Shown here in pieces: positions 37,318-50,119 of a stretch of 64,000 nt of DNA. Every line of letters begins with the position of its first letter. The first letter of the stretch is position 1. The stretch covers positions 1,982,811 through 2,046,810 of the forward strand of contig VZRZ01001998.1 of NCBI GenBank assembly GCA_013398175.1, in the 5' to 3' direction. A program made the position numbers and the translations under genes. Origin of the DNA: Climacteris rufus. Taxonomy: Eukaryota > Chordata > Aves > Passeriformes > Climacteridae. Under the pieces are notes generated by a model. That model ran no database searches and was not told the origin of the DNA. It saw only the letters and a program-made list of their open reading frames with translations.

Positions 37318-40300
37318 AACAAAACAACAAACCAGCCAATGTTTCTTCACAGATTTTACGTTTTCATTGCATTACTGCCTATACAGCATAAAGTAAGATT
37401 TTGGAAATGTCTGAAATGTTTATTAAAGAAAGGGGGAAGGAAGAGGTGTAATAACTGCAATTGATTTTAAAATTAATGATCTTCAAATTATTTCTATTCT
37501 TACATATCAAAATGTGCCTATATTAAAGAGTATGGTAGTCACCTCTTCTAACTGTAAATAATAAAGGCACATTATTAAATCCATTGATTTTAAACCAAGC
37601 TCACTTTGAAAGATTTGTCCATTTGCTCTTAAAACACCCTGATACTACATTCCCTCTAATTGCAAGTGTGTAAGAAAACATGATTGCTTCACAGAAACAC
37701 AAAAAACTACGACACAAGTTGAGTGAATGTCCCAAAATAATCAAGTCTGCTCGAGTTCAGAAGACCCCTACAATCTTCACACCAATTCCCCTTGCCTCCA
37801 AGCAACAACTGTTGTGTGTAAAAACTCTCAAGGGGAACAGTCTCCAAATTCTCCCATCAGCACAAGTATAATTTACAGGAGAAACACCTGCTTACCCACA
37901 GGAAAAGAGCAGCAGTCTTAAAATCTGCCAAAAAATCCAGGATTTAACTGAGGCTTACAAGGAGGTGCAGCTCCTTCTGGCTCCACTAAGCTCAGTTACC
38001 AGAGAGAGGGTTTGTGTTCCTTTTTCCTAAGCACCTAAAGCTCCAGAAGCTGCATCAAGTCCTGCCTTTCAGACACACTTCACCAAGCAGTACAGGCAGC
38101 AGTATCAACTGAGCTGGAAGGCTCAGATCTGATTGTGATGAAGCAAATGGCCAAGGCAAACAGTCCAGTGCCTGACAGAATTAAATAAAAAGCAATAGGA
38201 ATAGCAAATACCACAAGGAAAACAAAACTCACTTTCAGAAATCCCCTGAACTGAAAAGGAAGCTAAAATCACTGGCTGAATTATTTACAATGATATTATT
38301 TTCAAAGATTGATTTCAGCAACAAAGTGTTTGATCATCCTGGCTTCACCTCAGATGCTTCCTTTAAACTGCTCAGATGCACATCAATCATGAAATTCACC
38401 TAATCACTGCATCAAGAATTTACTTCAGCTTTTCAAACCCACATATTCAGTTCAGAGACATCTTGCAAAGAAGTTTTTCCATTTCCTTCCACTATTCATT
38501 GGGAACTGCCTGACATTGCATGATAGGATGTTTTGGATGGCTCAGAGGAACAGCAAGGCACACACTCTTCTGAATAAGGGTGTGATACAGAAAGAGCCCA
38601 GCTCTATTACTATTCCCTCAAAGTAACAGTTTTGAATGAATGATCCAGGTGGCACTTTATATGTTTATATACAATAATTCTATTGCTCTATAACATTAGT
38701 TATCCCATATAAGATTAGTCCATTTTGAGCATCAAATTGACATCCAAAATGGATTTGCTTTTCATTCTCTCTCCAACTTTAGCCCATTCAGTTCAATAAC
38801 CTTCCTTCAGAACAAGTCTTAGCTGAGTTTTTCTACACATGGGGAAGGCTGCTTTATACCCTGGCACCTCCAAGGGCTAAGCAACATCCTGTGAATATTG
38901 CAACATGGAATCATTTATAAAATCATACACAATTTGTGGCTTAGAAGTTTTAATATAGAAACCTTTAAAATGCTCTGTTTGTTTTTAGAAGATCAGTTAT
39001 ACTCTTCTATTCCAAACCAAAAACCTTAGTAGAGATTTATCATAAGAACAGATATTTATGTTTCTGACAAGTTTCACTTTTCCTGAAAAGAGTTTAAATA
39101 ATACTCTGGAAAATGTGTACAACTCCCTGAAATCCCATTTATACTAACTTCCTTCTGATGTCAAATTATTATTCCAGTTGCCTTAGTTACATCATTTCAG
39201 TTATCTCAGACATGGATACCTCTGCCTTATCTCCAGATAGATTTTAGAAAATTCATTATTTCTCTGTGCATGGAGTCTTTATTTTCAGAATGTTGCTCAC
39301 ACACTGGTGGCTTCATTTATTTCTGTACTTAGGGCAGATAAGAGAGAGCCAGTGAGCGCGAAGAATTTCTCTGGAAGATTCATACACTGCTCCTACCAGG
39401 TGGAGGCCTGAAATAGCAGCTTAAGATCCATTTCCCTGTTTTCAGCATAGCTGGACATACTGGCTGCTAATGGTGTCACAAAGCTGCTCTTTGGTTACAC
39501 AAAATCAGGCACAGCACTCTTTTCTAATTTACCACTTAACCACACATCTGCTCAAACCTTCTCAATAAGCTGAGGCACAATGAGGGAATTGCAACCAGAT
39601 GTTTTTACATGCACAAGTTAATAAACATACTATATCCTTAATTTCAACACCTTTTTTATTCCAGATGTGGTACGTGCCACCCAACAACTGCAAACCCAAA
39701 CCACCAGAGAGATCCAGCTGCAACCAACCATCCAGCTTGGAATAGACTCTAAGTCAGGTTAAGTTTATTAAAAGCTTTAAACATTTATAAATCTCCAGGG
39801 AAGCATGACTTTAACACATGGCATTTAGAGGTAAATCGTTGGTGTAATAGAGAGGCTCCTTCCTCTGCAGCCTCCTGGGACTGGAGGCTGGCTCAGACGA
39901 ACTCCTTTATCATCCTCATGCTAATTGTGGCACATCTTGAAATTATGAGATCTATTGTTAGACCAGGCCTTGTCAACAGCTGGGACATGGTGATTAATAG
40001 AAATTTCTCCTTAATTCCTTAGGATGTAGAAGTCTAAAGTCACCATTGAGCCCTGGACCCCAATTATTAGGTGATTAATGAAATTATAATTGCCACTCTT
40101 TCGCTCACATTCATCACTAGGTTTACTATTAGTCATTAGAGGTAAAGCACAGGAAAGAAAAAATATTTTAAAAGCACTATGTTACAGACACGAGGGAAAG
40201 CTGTATTTGGGTCAGGAAAATATCCTCTCCACCAAGCTGGAGCAAATGTGTGTCATTACCAACAACTTAGCAGTACTAACGGTTCAAATGAAGGTCAAGT

Positions 40301-40780
40301 TTGCTAATAGGAATCATTTTCTGCCTGATAACAACAGCTACCGCCTTATCCAGCATTTGAGACACAGATACAGACCAGCTGGCCATCAAGGTAGAAAAAA
40401 CAATTTTGAGCATCCCTGCCAGTAAATGAAACAATCAACCCCAGTAACAAGATCCCTTTCTGAGTTATAAGAATAGACTATTTATTTTAAAATCATGTGA
40501 TATAGAGATCATATAACTACATTGTGTCTGTCTGTGGGCATGGACAGCCTTACACCATTGGATCTATCCTCTGACATCCTGTACCTACACCACACTGCCC
40601 ACCAGCTGATGGAGCAGCCAGACCACTGATAACACTTCCCTCCACTCCCACTCCCCACTGCTTTTATTCACTGATGTCTCTGAAGCTCCATGGGTCACAT
40701 CTTCCAAAGGCAACTCAAAGTTCCGTATTCACAGGAATTAAGTGAATAACTCTTTTGCCTATAAAATATGCAGTTGAAAA

Positions 40781-40849
40781 AGAAAAAAAANNNNNNNNNN
40801 NNNNNNNNNNNNNNNNNNNNNNNNNNNNNNNNNNNNNNNNAAAAAAAAA
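40781..40849. other. Assembly gap of 50 N inside a poly-A tract
   Basis: N from 40791 to 40840, flanked by A-rich sequence on the left (40775-40790) and A9 on the right (40841-40849). The round length suggests a placeholder, so the true gap size is unknown. A long homopolymer or a poly-A-tailed insertion is the likely cause. Any frame read across it is meaningless. Confidence 0.95.
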
Positions 40850-43800
40850 CCAACTCCAGAGTTGAGTTAGAGCTGCTTCAGCCCTGTAGCATTAATGTCA
40901 GGAAAGGTCAGAACCAAGATTTTTTTTTCCCCTTCTTAACTGATCAGATTCTATGAAAGAATAATTAGTTTTTCACAGATCAGAAAACTACACAAGGGAA
41001 GGAAATTGAATGCAAGTGAAGAAAAAGACTGAGACCCTTTTGTCTCCTTTGGCATGAACAAAATTTAAGGGCTCAACAGCCACCACCCCCCAGGAGAGAC
41101 TGCAAGAGGAAGAAGGAAGATTTCCTTGCAGGCCACAGACCTATCTGTGCCCTCACACAGAAACTGGCCAGAGGAAGGGACAGGTCTCCATCATCCCCCA
41201 CCTGCAGTGTCTGCTCTTCAAAACCTCAATGGGTTTGTGTACTTGCAGCTACATGGTGTAAACTAAATGACTATTTACTCTGCACTGATCTGTATCAGGT
41301 GAAAAATCACCATAATTTAGATCTCATTTGTTTATGTAATAAATTATTTGTTTATACTGAACTTGATGCTTTACTTCAGCTCCTTGAAATTTCATTAAAT
41401 CACAAAACACTTGTGAGACCATGCCTAGGAAAGGCAGAAACAAGTCTGCCACACAGCCCTCTCTGTATTAACATCCAAAGCATGCAACTACTTCACCGTG
41501 TTTACCGGCAGAAAGAAGTGATTTCTGTGATCAGCCACTCTTGAATATGTCTGAAACCTTGATTGCAGATGCTTTTTTTAGTGCTGATTTAAGCAAACAT
41601 TACTCAACTGACATCCTGTGAGTTTTAAACAGGAGGTGGGTGGGGACAGCAATGCTGGTGGAGTTTCACAATGCTAAATTTCAGTCTCCTGGGGAAAATA
41701 AAAGATCTCACTAATCTTTGATGTAATTTATCTGAGCATATGCCAAAGTGCACTAAATTGTGTAAGGGGGGATAATAAATATCTACAGTGCATGACAGAG
41801 AAGGAATAGAGAGCTGTGGAGTTCTATTGCTTTGTTCAATCAGAAGGTTGGGTCAGTTAATGCTGGAGCTCAAGGCTGAACATCAATCTTGGCAGGGCTG
41901 TGACATCCCACAATGTGGACACCAGGCAGCTCAGTTGGGTGGGCATGGAAAAAACATTGCAGAAATTTACAGAAATAATAATATTTACTGGTTTGTAGGA
42001 AATATTTCTTATATTTATAAATATTCTCATAATGAAATTGGGTACTAGTAACTTCCAGATAGGAACTAGAGATAACAGTGATATCTGTAAACCAGGTTAA
42101 AAATTTGGCAGAGAACCATGACCGTTTCAGATTTCTCTTACTACAAATTACAGCAAAATTACCATACCATCATTTCTTAAGCTAATAACTATATACTGGA
42201 TACTAGGAAGCTTCTGAATTTCTAAACCTGGAGTACTGCTAAAGATGAAAGAGGATATCTTGTTTTCTTTTGGTTTTGTGTTGGTTTTTTTTCACTCTGA
42301 CTTCCATAACAGGATAAAATACTCTGCTCTTCTTTGCCCCCAATCCTTCTGTAAAAATAATTTCACAAACTAGTACAGCATTACCTAAATGCTAGGGAAG
42401 ATTTTTAAAGTCATATTAAGATTCTGATAATTCAGTGGTGAGATGACTTTTATTGTGTTAATATTTAGTCAATGCACGTCTTAGTTTCTTTCTAGTAAAG
42501 CTCAAATTCTCATACTTGCTGTTCATGTTTAATGTGTTAGTGAGTACCTTACACAAGAATCTCTCAGAGTGGTGCATGTACTTCAAACTTTACCCGTCAC
42601 ATACAGAATTCCTTATTTCTCTTATTTCTCACATACCAATTTCACTCATTTTGCATTGTGAGGGAAGTCACATAGATACAATCACTAAAATACAGTTTAC
42701 TCATCAGAATAAGAAAATTACTTCACACAGATTAATTCCATATGTTAAAATCTGATCCTTGGTGTACTCCTCTCTGCATTCCTTAGCAAATTGATAGTTG
42801 CCTGAATCATTAACCACTGGAGGACTACACACATGGAATGTGAAGTTACTCCTTGGATCTATTATTGGTGGCTGCTGGTTCATAGTTAAAATGTGACAGT
42901 GTGGTAAGTGCAGGTGGTAACTAGGTGGTTATATACAATTAACTTGCTAAAGAGATGCATATTTTTACATAACATAGAAAGATGTACTTAAAAAGAAGCC
43001 CAAATTGAGTAACTTCTTGAATAGATTAACTTTCTAAATAAAACAGCACAGATTAGACAGGGTCACATTTATACTGGCTTTAACAGACCCAGGAGGGAAA
43101 CTACAGTAGTTGTCTTTGATCTATTGGCCTATATTAAACAGTGATGTGCTGGAGCATTGGGAAATGTCCTAATTTATTCCTGGAAAATACGTATGCGTAT
43201 TGTCAGATGAAACATTCTTTATACTGTGATGGTGTATTATATGAGAATGATTTAAAAAAAGTAAAGGGAAGCAGAGAAGTGTGTCATCTGTCCAAAACTG
43301 AACCGACTGGCTGGCTAAAGGGCTGAGAAACAATTTTGATTGAAATTCTTTGCATCAAGATACTCAATTTTGTCCTACAAAAAAAATGTTCTTTTCTAAG
43401 CTCAGAAGCAAAGTAAAAAAGGGGTGTATAATAAGTAACCAATTTCAGATCAGAGATATTACAAGGGAAAATAAGATTCTCCAATGGTTATTAAGGTCCA
43501 TGCAGTTACAGACAAAGAACAGAACATGAGTTCTCACTCCTGACTCAAGACTCAGCCTTGCAGGGCTCTTCCAGTAGGCACTTGGGTTTGGGGTCTAAAG
43601 GCACAACAAAAGTAATGTCACAGCACAACCATCGTGCGGACTTTGCTGAGGGCTCAGCACATCTGTAGTAGAAACTTTACAGACTGGTACCCAGTCCCAC
43701 AGTTCCTAAACATCCTGAATTTCAGAGTGAACCACCTATACCAGAACTGTCAAATCTACACCATGAAGTCCATGATCATTCCAGTAAATGCAGGATTTTG

Positions 43801-46800
43801 TTAACATGTTCTAGTTAAAAAGAAAACAAAAAACATGCCCAAGGTGGGCAAAGGAATAGAGTTTTGTCTCAAACACTAGATCTGTCAGACTTTCCCCTTT
43901 TTTTTCCCCTCAGAACAGAAACAGTAAATAGAGGAAAAAAATAATTTTTCCTTTGCATTTTCTAAAATTGAATTTTCTCCATTTCCCTCATATGCTTGCA
44001 CTGCACCACAGCCTGGCAATACTTTCTGTAAGGGGAAAATGTTGCACATCCATTTCTAATCAGAAGAATTTAATAATATTTCATCAGTGGAGGCAGTTTG
44101 CATTTATACTGTCACATTTTTTCTTTAGAATAAAGAAATGTAAATATTCGTTGCTAGCCAGAGTAGTTGTGGACATGAATAGCAACCTAACTGCCTCCTC
44201 CTGCACAAAAAGCTCAGCCCCTGGTACCAGCTGAAATTCTAATCAGAGTTCCCTCACAACACAGATATTGTAGGTGTGCTGTGCTAGTCATTGCTGTTAT
44301 TATAAACGACATTTCAGGAACTGAAAAAATTGTAGCTTGTCAGTTGAGACCTGTAATCGTTTTCCATTCAGCTGAAGGATTTAACAGGGCTGCTGATAAA
44401 AGGAGAAAGAATAGATTCCCTTCTCGCTAATCTCAGAAAGACACAAGTGGTCTAAATTAACAATTACCTTAGACATTGAGGGAGATTTCTAATAACACTG
44501 TATTAGAATGAAAGTTAGTATATTCTGATGGGAATTTAATAACCCAAATCAGCCACAGTCTGACCAGGATATGGCAGCAGTTCAACTGAAGGGAAGCAGA
44601 GGTGATCCTTGTCCCCCCAGTGCACTGCCCGAAATGTGCCCAGTGAACTCCTTTCTGTGGTGCCACCTGCACTGGACACTCGTTTAGCAGAGGCCATTTG
44701 ACCATGCTGAGGGTTCAAGGGGCACATGAAATATCACACTTAGGTACATACCTAAAGCAAGCAGAGGCCACAAGATGAATTTACTCTAGAAACAAAAGCT
44801 GTTTAATGCCCTGTGTAACCCAAGAGGATTTCCAGTGCCGGTGTTGTTATTGTAGTCTTAAATGGAAAGTCATTTTAATATAATCCCTTATGATAACTTC
44901 AAATTGCTCTTAAAATGGAATACATGAGAAAGATGGTTTAAACTTTCAGCGATGTATTTATACATATAATAACATGCTTGTTGCTGCCTGTGCATGAAAG
45001 GAGAACTTATTTTCATAATCTAAAGTACAAGTTACATTACAAACTCTTCAAGATATTTAATAGCCTTTCTAGATGCTAGGCTATATTAGAAATAAACATT
45101 CATAGTACAAGCAGATAACTATGAGATAAGCAGTGAAAAAAGATAAGGAACATGATTAATATTAAAGCTGTTGCAGTGGCCTACTGGGCAAGGGAAAAAA
45201 AAGTAATCACTATTAACCAGAGACTTGAAACATCATCTTCAAAACAAAACAGAGAAAACTAAACCTCTGTTCCTAACAATATTACTATATTATCAAATAT
45301 TATAATTCCCTGAGCAGGGTCTCAGCCATTGAAGTTAAGCAGAGTAACCCTTCTTCCCTGTGCTCCCCCCATGTTACTGAGACTGCTACAGACCCAGCCC
45401 CACTGTCAAAGCAAGTTGAAATCACAGTGTCCATGTAGTCAGAAAACCAGAGCTCCCCTTCCTTCAGACGAAGCACTTCATACTCTAGTAAGCATTGCAA
45501 AAAGTCTAAAGCACTGTAGGAAGAATGGCTGCGTAATAAAAGTGTAATTGAAATGGCTATACTGCTGCCTCATTTCATTACTCACACTGGCCTCTGCTTG
45601 TTAAATTTTAAGATCTCTTGGGAAACCAGTGCATAATATAACAACACTCCAGAGCATCAAAACAACTCCTGCTATGATTTATCTCATGCATGACATCAAG
45701 GATATATTTTAAAGTAAAGATTTTACCAGTAAAACAAGCCCTTAAACTTCTCCAGTTCCCTGAATTTAAAGATCATGTACTAAAAGTTTGGAGGAATTTA
45801 AGTAATTTCTAGACTTCCAGTTTTGTTTTGACTTTCAGAAAAGTTTGGCATCTCCTTACTCTTTTGCATATCCAAATTCATTATAAGAAGAAAATCTAAT
45901 CTGCTTTTCTTGAACAAAAATTAGTATAAGAAAACAAAATTTCATCAAGGAGACAACTAACAGCACTCTCATCCTGCCACGGGGTGCTCTCTTGGGCCAC
46001 CTTCCAGCAGATCTGTCTTCCCACTTGGTGCTTTGAAGCTGCCTTTTGAACTACAGCTTTACTAACAAGACCTTAAACAAATGGGCTGTTACCACTCTCA
46101 CAAGTAACAGATAAAAGGTATCTGCATTTCTGCACCTCCTTGGTAACTTCACCAGCATCTACAATTAAATTGGAAAACTCTTAGAACTGCAACTACCATT
46201 TGAAAAATTCCTTCTGCCTCATGCTCCATTGCAGCAGGTAAGGTCACCACAGAATATTTTGTGTTATTTGTTTCCAAGGAAAACTACCACATGCACAACA
46301 GCAGTGCCATTTTTTCATTTGGCCTTAATTTCCCATAAAATCTGCCACAGCCATAGGATGTTACTGATAGGAAACAAGCTCTAAAATTAATTTTGTCTGG
46401 GCTTAATTAGCAGTTTTACATTTAGTTCCTTCCACTGCACAGAGAAGCCTTGACTACTCTGTAGCATGCCTAGGAGTCAGTAATAGGCCATATAACATAC
46501 AATATTATTTTTTGCTCTCTTTTCCAATAGCTTACTGCTGCTACAGAAGATTGATCGTTTCCAGCATGTTTTTATTTGGAGGCAATTTCTTCTTTGTGTT
46601 AGGAAACTGTGGCTAACTGAGGAAAACACCCTGACAGAAGAACTTTCAGAACACTAAAATAATGATTTAAGCAAGTACTTTTTCCACCCACCTGCCCTTG
46701 CCTTATAAAAGCTGACCCACAGATCACAACAGCCTTAGAAGGGACCCAAAGCAGTTTCCCTTCAGGATCCCAGACCTGCTATTTTGTTCAGTACAACCCA

Positions 46801-49800
46801 GCCACAAGAGCGTGTGTCAAAGGCTTAGATACTGTATGGGCCATGATACCCCAACACTATCTCAGAGGAAAAACAGCAAGAGGACACAAATTGCAAGGGA
46901 GATGGAATCATCTCTTTGAAAAACTCACCAGCAGTCGGAGCAGACACATCAGTTTTTTGTTCTTTGCTTTTCTGTTTCTTCCTTGTGAATGAAACCTTTA
47001 AGTGATGACTACTGTTCATCACTTAGCACCCCTCAGTTTATTCTAGCATTGACTGCCATAAGAAGTGCATTTCCTAGACATTGATAAGAGGACAGCAGGC
47101 TGCCACAGTTAAATTTGGTTACCAGCTCCCTTTCATTCATACAGCAAATGCTGATCATTCGTCTTCAGCTCTTGGAAAGTGGCAGAACCACCAAATAACA
47201 CAGCCAGATCAATGCACAAGGAAACAGGCAATTGAAGTCCTGTGTCTCCATGCTGTTAACACACCCTGTGTATTCTCCCTGTTCTCTATACATAAATTTA
47301 AACAATTTAAACCTTACAGTCTAAATCATATTGGGGAAGTAGAAATCAACGTAAGCTTTGTTATTTTAAGAAAACAATTCCAAAGTGTGTGAAACACTGT
47401 CTCCTTCGGACTTCAGTTTGTATTTTCATGCAATAGTGTGGCAACTCCTTTGGCTGTAGGAGAAAAACAAATGAAGAAGCTGCCTGGAGTTTCTGTGCAC
47501 TAAATTAATCAGTTACCTGACTTTCACTTTGCACAAATATTATGGCTCATTATTTAACTAAAAAATTCCTATTTTCATTGTTACAGAATCACAACCCTTT
47601 CTGAACTCCGCAGTTCTGTCAGGGGCATAGACTATAATGATCAAGATCTCAAGGTCAGAAATATAAAGAACTGAGTAAACCAGTAATTTCACACTGTGTA
47701 ACAGTCTCTGAGAATACCGGCCCCTGACATATCATGCCATGAAGAAAAACAACGAACTTTCTTTTTTGATTTAAAGAGTGTAAGTTTACTCAAAGGTGCT
47801 TTGCTATCCCCCAAAGTTTTAGAACAGTATAACCAGCCTTTACCACTTGTCAACATTTAATAGCCTACACCCCAATGATTGATTTTGTTCAATTGGATTT
47901 TTTTTTCCTCTCCAACTCATGTATTTAGCTTTTAGGTGCAGCAGGTTGACAAGGCATCTATCATAGCTAAAGAGACTAATTCAGAAGCATTTATTTTCTG
48001 CAGCCATGTTTGCTTGGTCTTCTGCTATACTCTTGTTTTGTGTGTTCCTATGTACCAACACAGGTTTACCTTGTTTCTGCTTACAATATCACATAAGGTG
48101 TTCTCTACCTCCTCTTCATTCCATTTCTCTCTCCTTGTCATCCCAAATGCCACCCTTGCCTTCAAGGGAGTTTGGTTTACTTGGAGAATGAAGATCACTG
48201 AGTAAGGACCTTTATAGGTGTTTTAGTAGTTACTAAAACACATTTAAGACATACCTGGCTCACCTCAATTAAAAATATGATTTCTCAAGACACTACTTAA
48301 CTGGAATAGGAATTTTCCTGTCCAAAAAGGCATCTGTTATGCTTTCCAACTATTTAAGTTACGCCCTCCAATAATTCTGATATCTGAGTGCAAGTGATAT
48401 ACACTATTTTATATGTACAGACACATTTCCAGGTTTCTAAAGCAAAGAGATACCATTGGAAAAAAGATAATCATAGCAACGTCTGTTAAAGTCTTCCAGC
48501 AAAGCACAGCTATATGTAAAAAAAATCCCAGAAGACCTGAGGTATGCTTCAATGAGAGGGGAAGGAAATCAGCAAAATACACAGCATGAGTTACCTGCAA
48601 TCCCTTCAACTAATATAGATGTCTCAGGCCCTCACAAAATAGGGACTAAATTAAAATAAAAAAAATAAAAAAGTAGTAATTCTGGGGTCTATTCTGAGCT
48701 TCATCTCTCTTAGATTGTGGAGACATGGAACAGGGAGTTAGAGCCTGCCTAGGAACAGCACAGAAGAGGCAGGAGAGGGGAAATGTTCCAACAGCAATCC
48801 TTATTCCTCAGGAAAACTGCACTAGACAATGTTTTCATGATGTTTCTTAAAAGTTAAGCCCCACCTCCTCTCTAGGAAGATAATTAAGAGCTGTCACTTA
48901 TCTCACTGCTGTTTGGTAGTTTCGTGAGGGTAGGATACAAAAATTGCTTGAGAAACAGCCGAGCTAAATTATGCCTGTTTGCAAAAACTCTGTTAAAGTA
49001 TCACTAATGGATTTGTAGCCGACAGAATAAATATCACTTGCAAGTAAACTAATATTTGAGGAATATGTGACAAGCATCTATTTTACACAAAGAAAAAGAC
49101 TCCTACAACTGCCCATCTTGCAGCTCCCACGGGTATTTCCCAGCTCCCTCCTCCTATCAGCTCTCTCTAGGTGGTTCTAGCATGCAGCTTTATTCCTTAT
49201 AAATATTGTTTTATCATCTAACTGTGGGCCAAAAGTCCTTTTTTAACTCAATCAGGATAACTGCTCTAAAAAGCTCGATAGATAAGTCATCTGCACAGAG
49301 TGTTGGGCACGGCTGGCTTACTTTACAATGGCCAGCAAGAGATTCATCCCTTCGAAGGGGAAAACAGCATTTTTCCATTAAGTGAACTCTTGTATAATAC
49401 AGCAGCATATCTCTGCTTCTTAGAGTCTACACAACACTTGCTATCCATGTTTCCAACCGAGTTGTTTACTTTCTCTCAAATCCTCAGCTTGGCAGAGCTT
49501 GTGAACAGCCTGCCACACTGCTGAGCACAGTGCTACAAATATGAAAGAAAGAAGCAATTCTGAAGGAAGCACATCTGAAAGAAGTAAGATAAAATAGTGA
49601 TGGCACGATTATTTTTATTTTATCAAGTTGCTGTAAAACTGCCAAGCCCAGAAGCTGAGCATTTTAGCTGTGTTCTGAAAAAAGAAAGCCAGCAAACTAG
49701 TCCCTCTCTCACTGCTTCTCCTTACCAAAAAAAAGTTCAGATGTTCCCAAGCCACAACACTTGTAAATCCTGAAATACAAAGAATGAAATAAATCATAAA

Positions 49801-49993
49801 GCATCATTATCTTTACTTAAATAGAGAAAGATCTTTGTGAAAGAAAAAAATAATCATAACTCAAAAGAACCAAGAGCCTTGTTCTTGCTGAGACCAGGTG
49901 CCCTTGTACCATCACCTTGCAGGCTCAACAGGGAAAGAAAATCAGCGGATATAAACCCTAAGGATCCACTGTAGAGAGCAAATATTTTATGGA
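40850..49993. other. Unique AT-rich non-coding stretch
   Basis: No gene or transposon recognised. Holds the near-palindrome at 48218-48241 and several A-rich tracts, for example 48650-48672. Open frames stay near or below about 105 codons. Confidence 0.55.
48218..48241. repeat. Perfect 11-bp near-palindrome with 2-nt spacer
   Basis: GTGTTTTAGTA (48218-48228), spacer GT, TACTAAAACAC (48231-48241). Perfect arms with almost no loop suit a dimeric protein-binding site or a cruciform rather than an RNA hairpin. Confidence 0.75.
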
Positions 49994-50040
49994 TCTTGGA
50001 CTTGATGAGCTCAGAGATCTTTTCCAACCTAACTGATTCT
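49994..50040 (+). mobile_element. CR1 retroposon 3'-end fragment
   Basis: The stretch TTGGACTTGATGAGCTCAGA (from 49997), followed by GATCTTTTCCAACCTAACTGATTCT, matches from memory the highly conserved last bases of avian CR1 LINEs. Only about 50 bp is recognisable, so this is a severely 5'-truncated or decayed copy. The usual 8-bp terminal repeats (ATTCTATG type) are replaced by a 20-bp duplicated unit, listed next. Confidence 0.8.
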
Positions 50041-50076
50041 TAATATTCCAAAATGATCCTTAATATTCCAAAATAA
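50038..50076. repeat. Two-copy 20-bp tandem repeat at the CR1 tail
   Basis: TAATATTCCAAAAT occurs at 50041-50054 and 50061-50074, a period of 20 bp. A short AGAGGATC repeat (about 2.5 copies) follows at 50100-50119. Confidence 0.8.
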
Positions 50077-50119
50077 AGCCTGGTAGGTGTAACATGTACA
50101 GAGGATCAGAGGATCAGGT

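Larger units (their letters stand above)
31223..40780. other. Unique AT-rich non-coding stretch
   Basis: No gene or transposon recognised over 9.5 kb. Small items: a hairpin at 34429-34452, a (GCT)5 run at about 36101-36116, a compact G-quadruplex motif at 37300-37317, and a conserved-element-like stretch at 39890-40100. Open frames reach at most about 111 codons (40090-40425) without a recognisable domain. Confidence 0.55.

Noticed and set aside
40768..40956. Open frame spanning the N gap
   Set aside because: The frame is only continuous because the undetermined bases are read as unknown residues.
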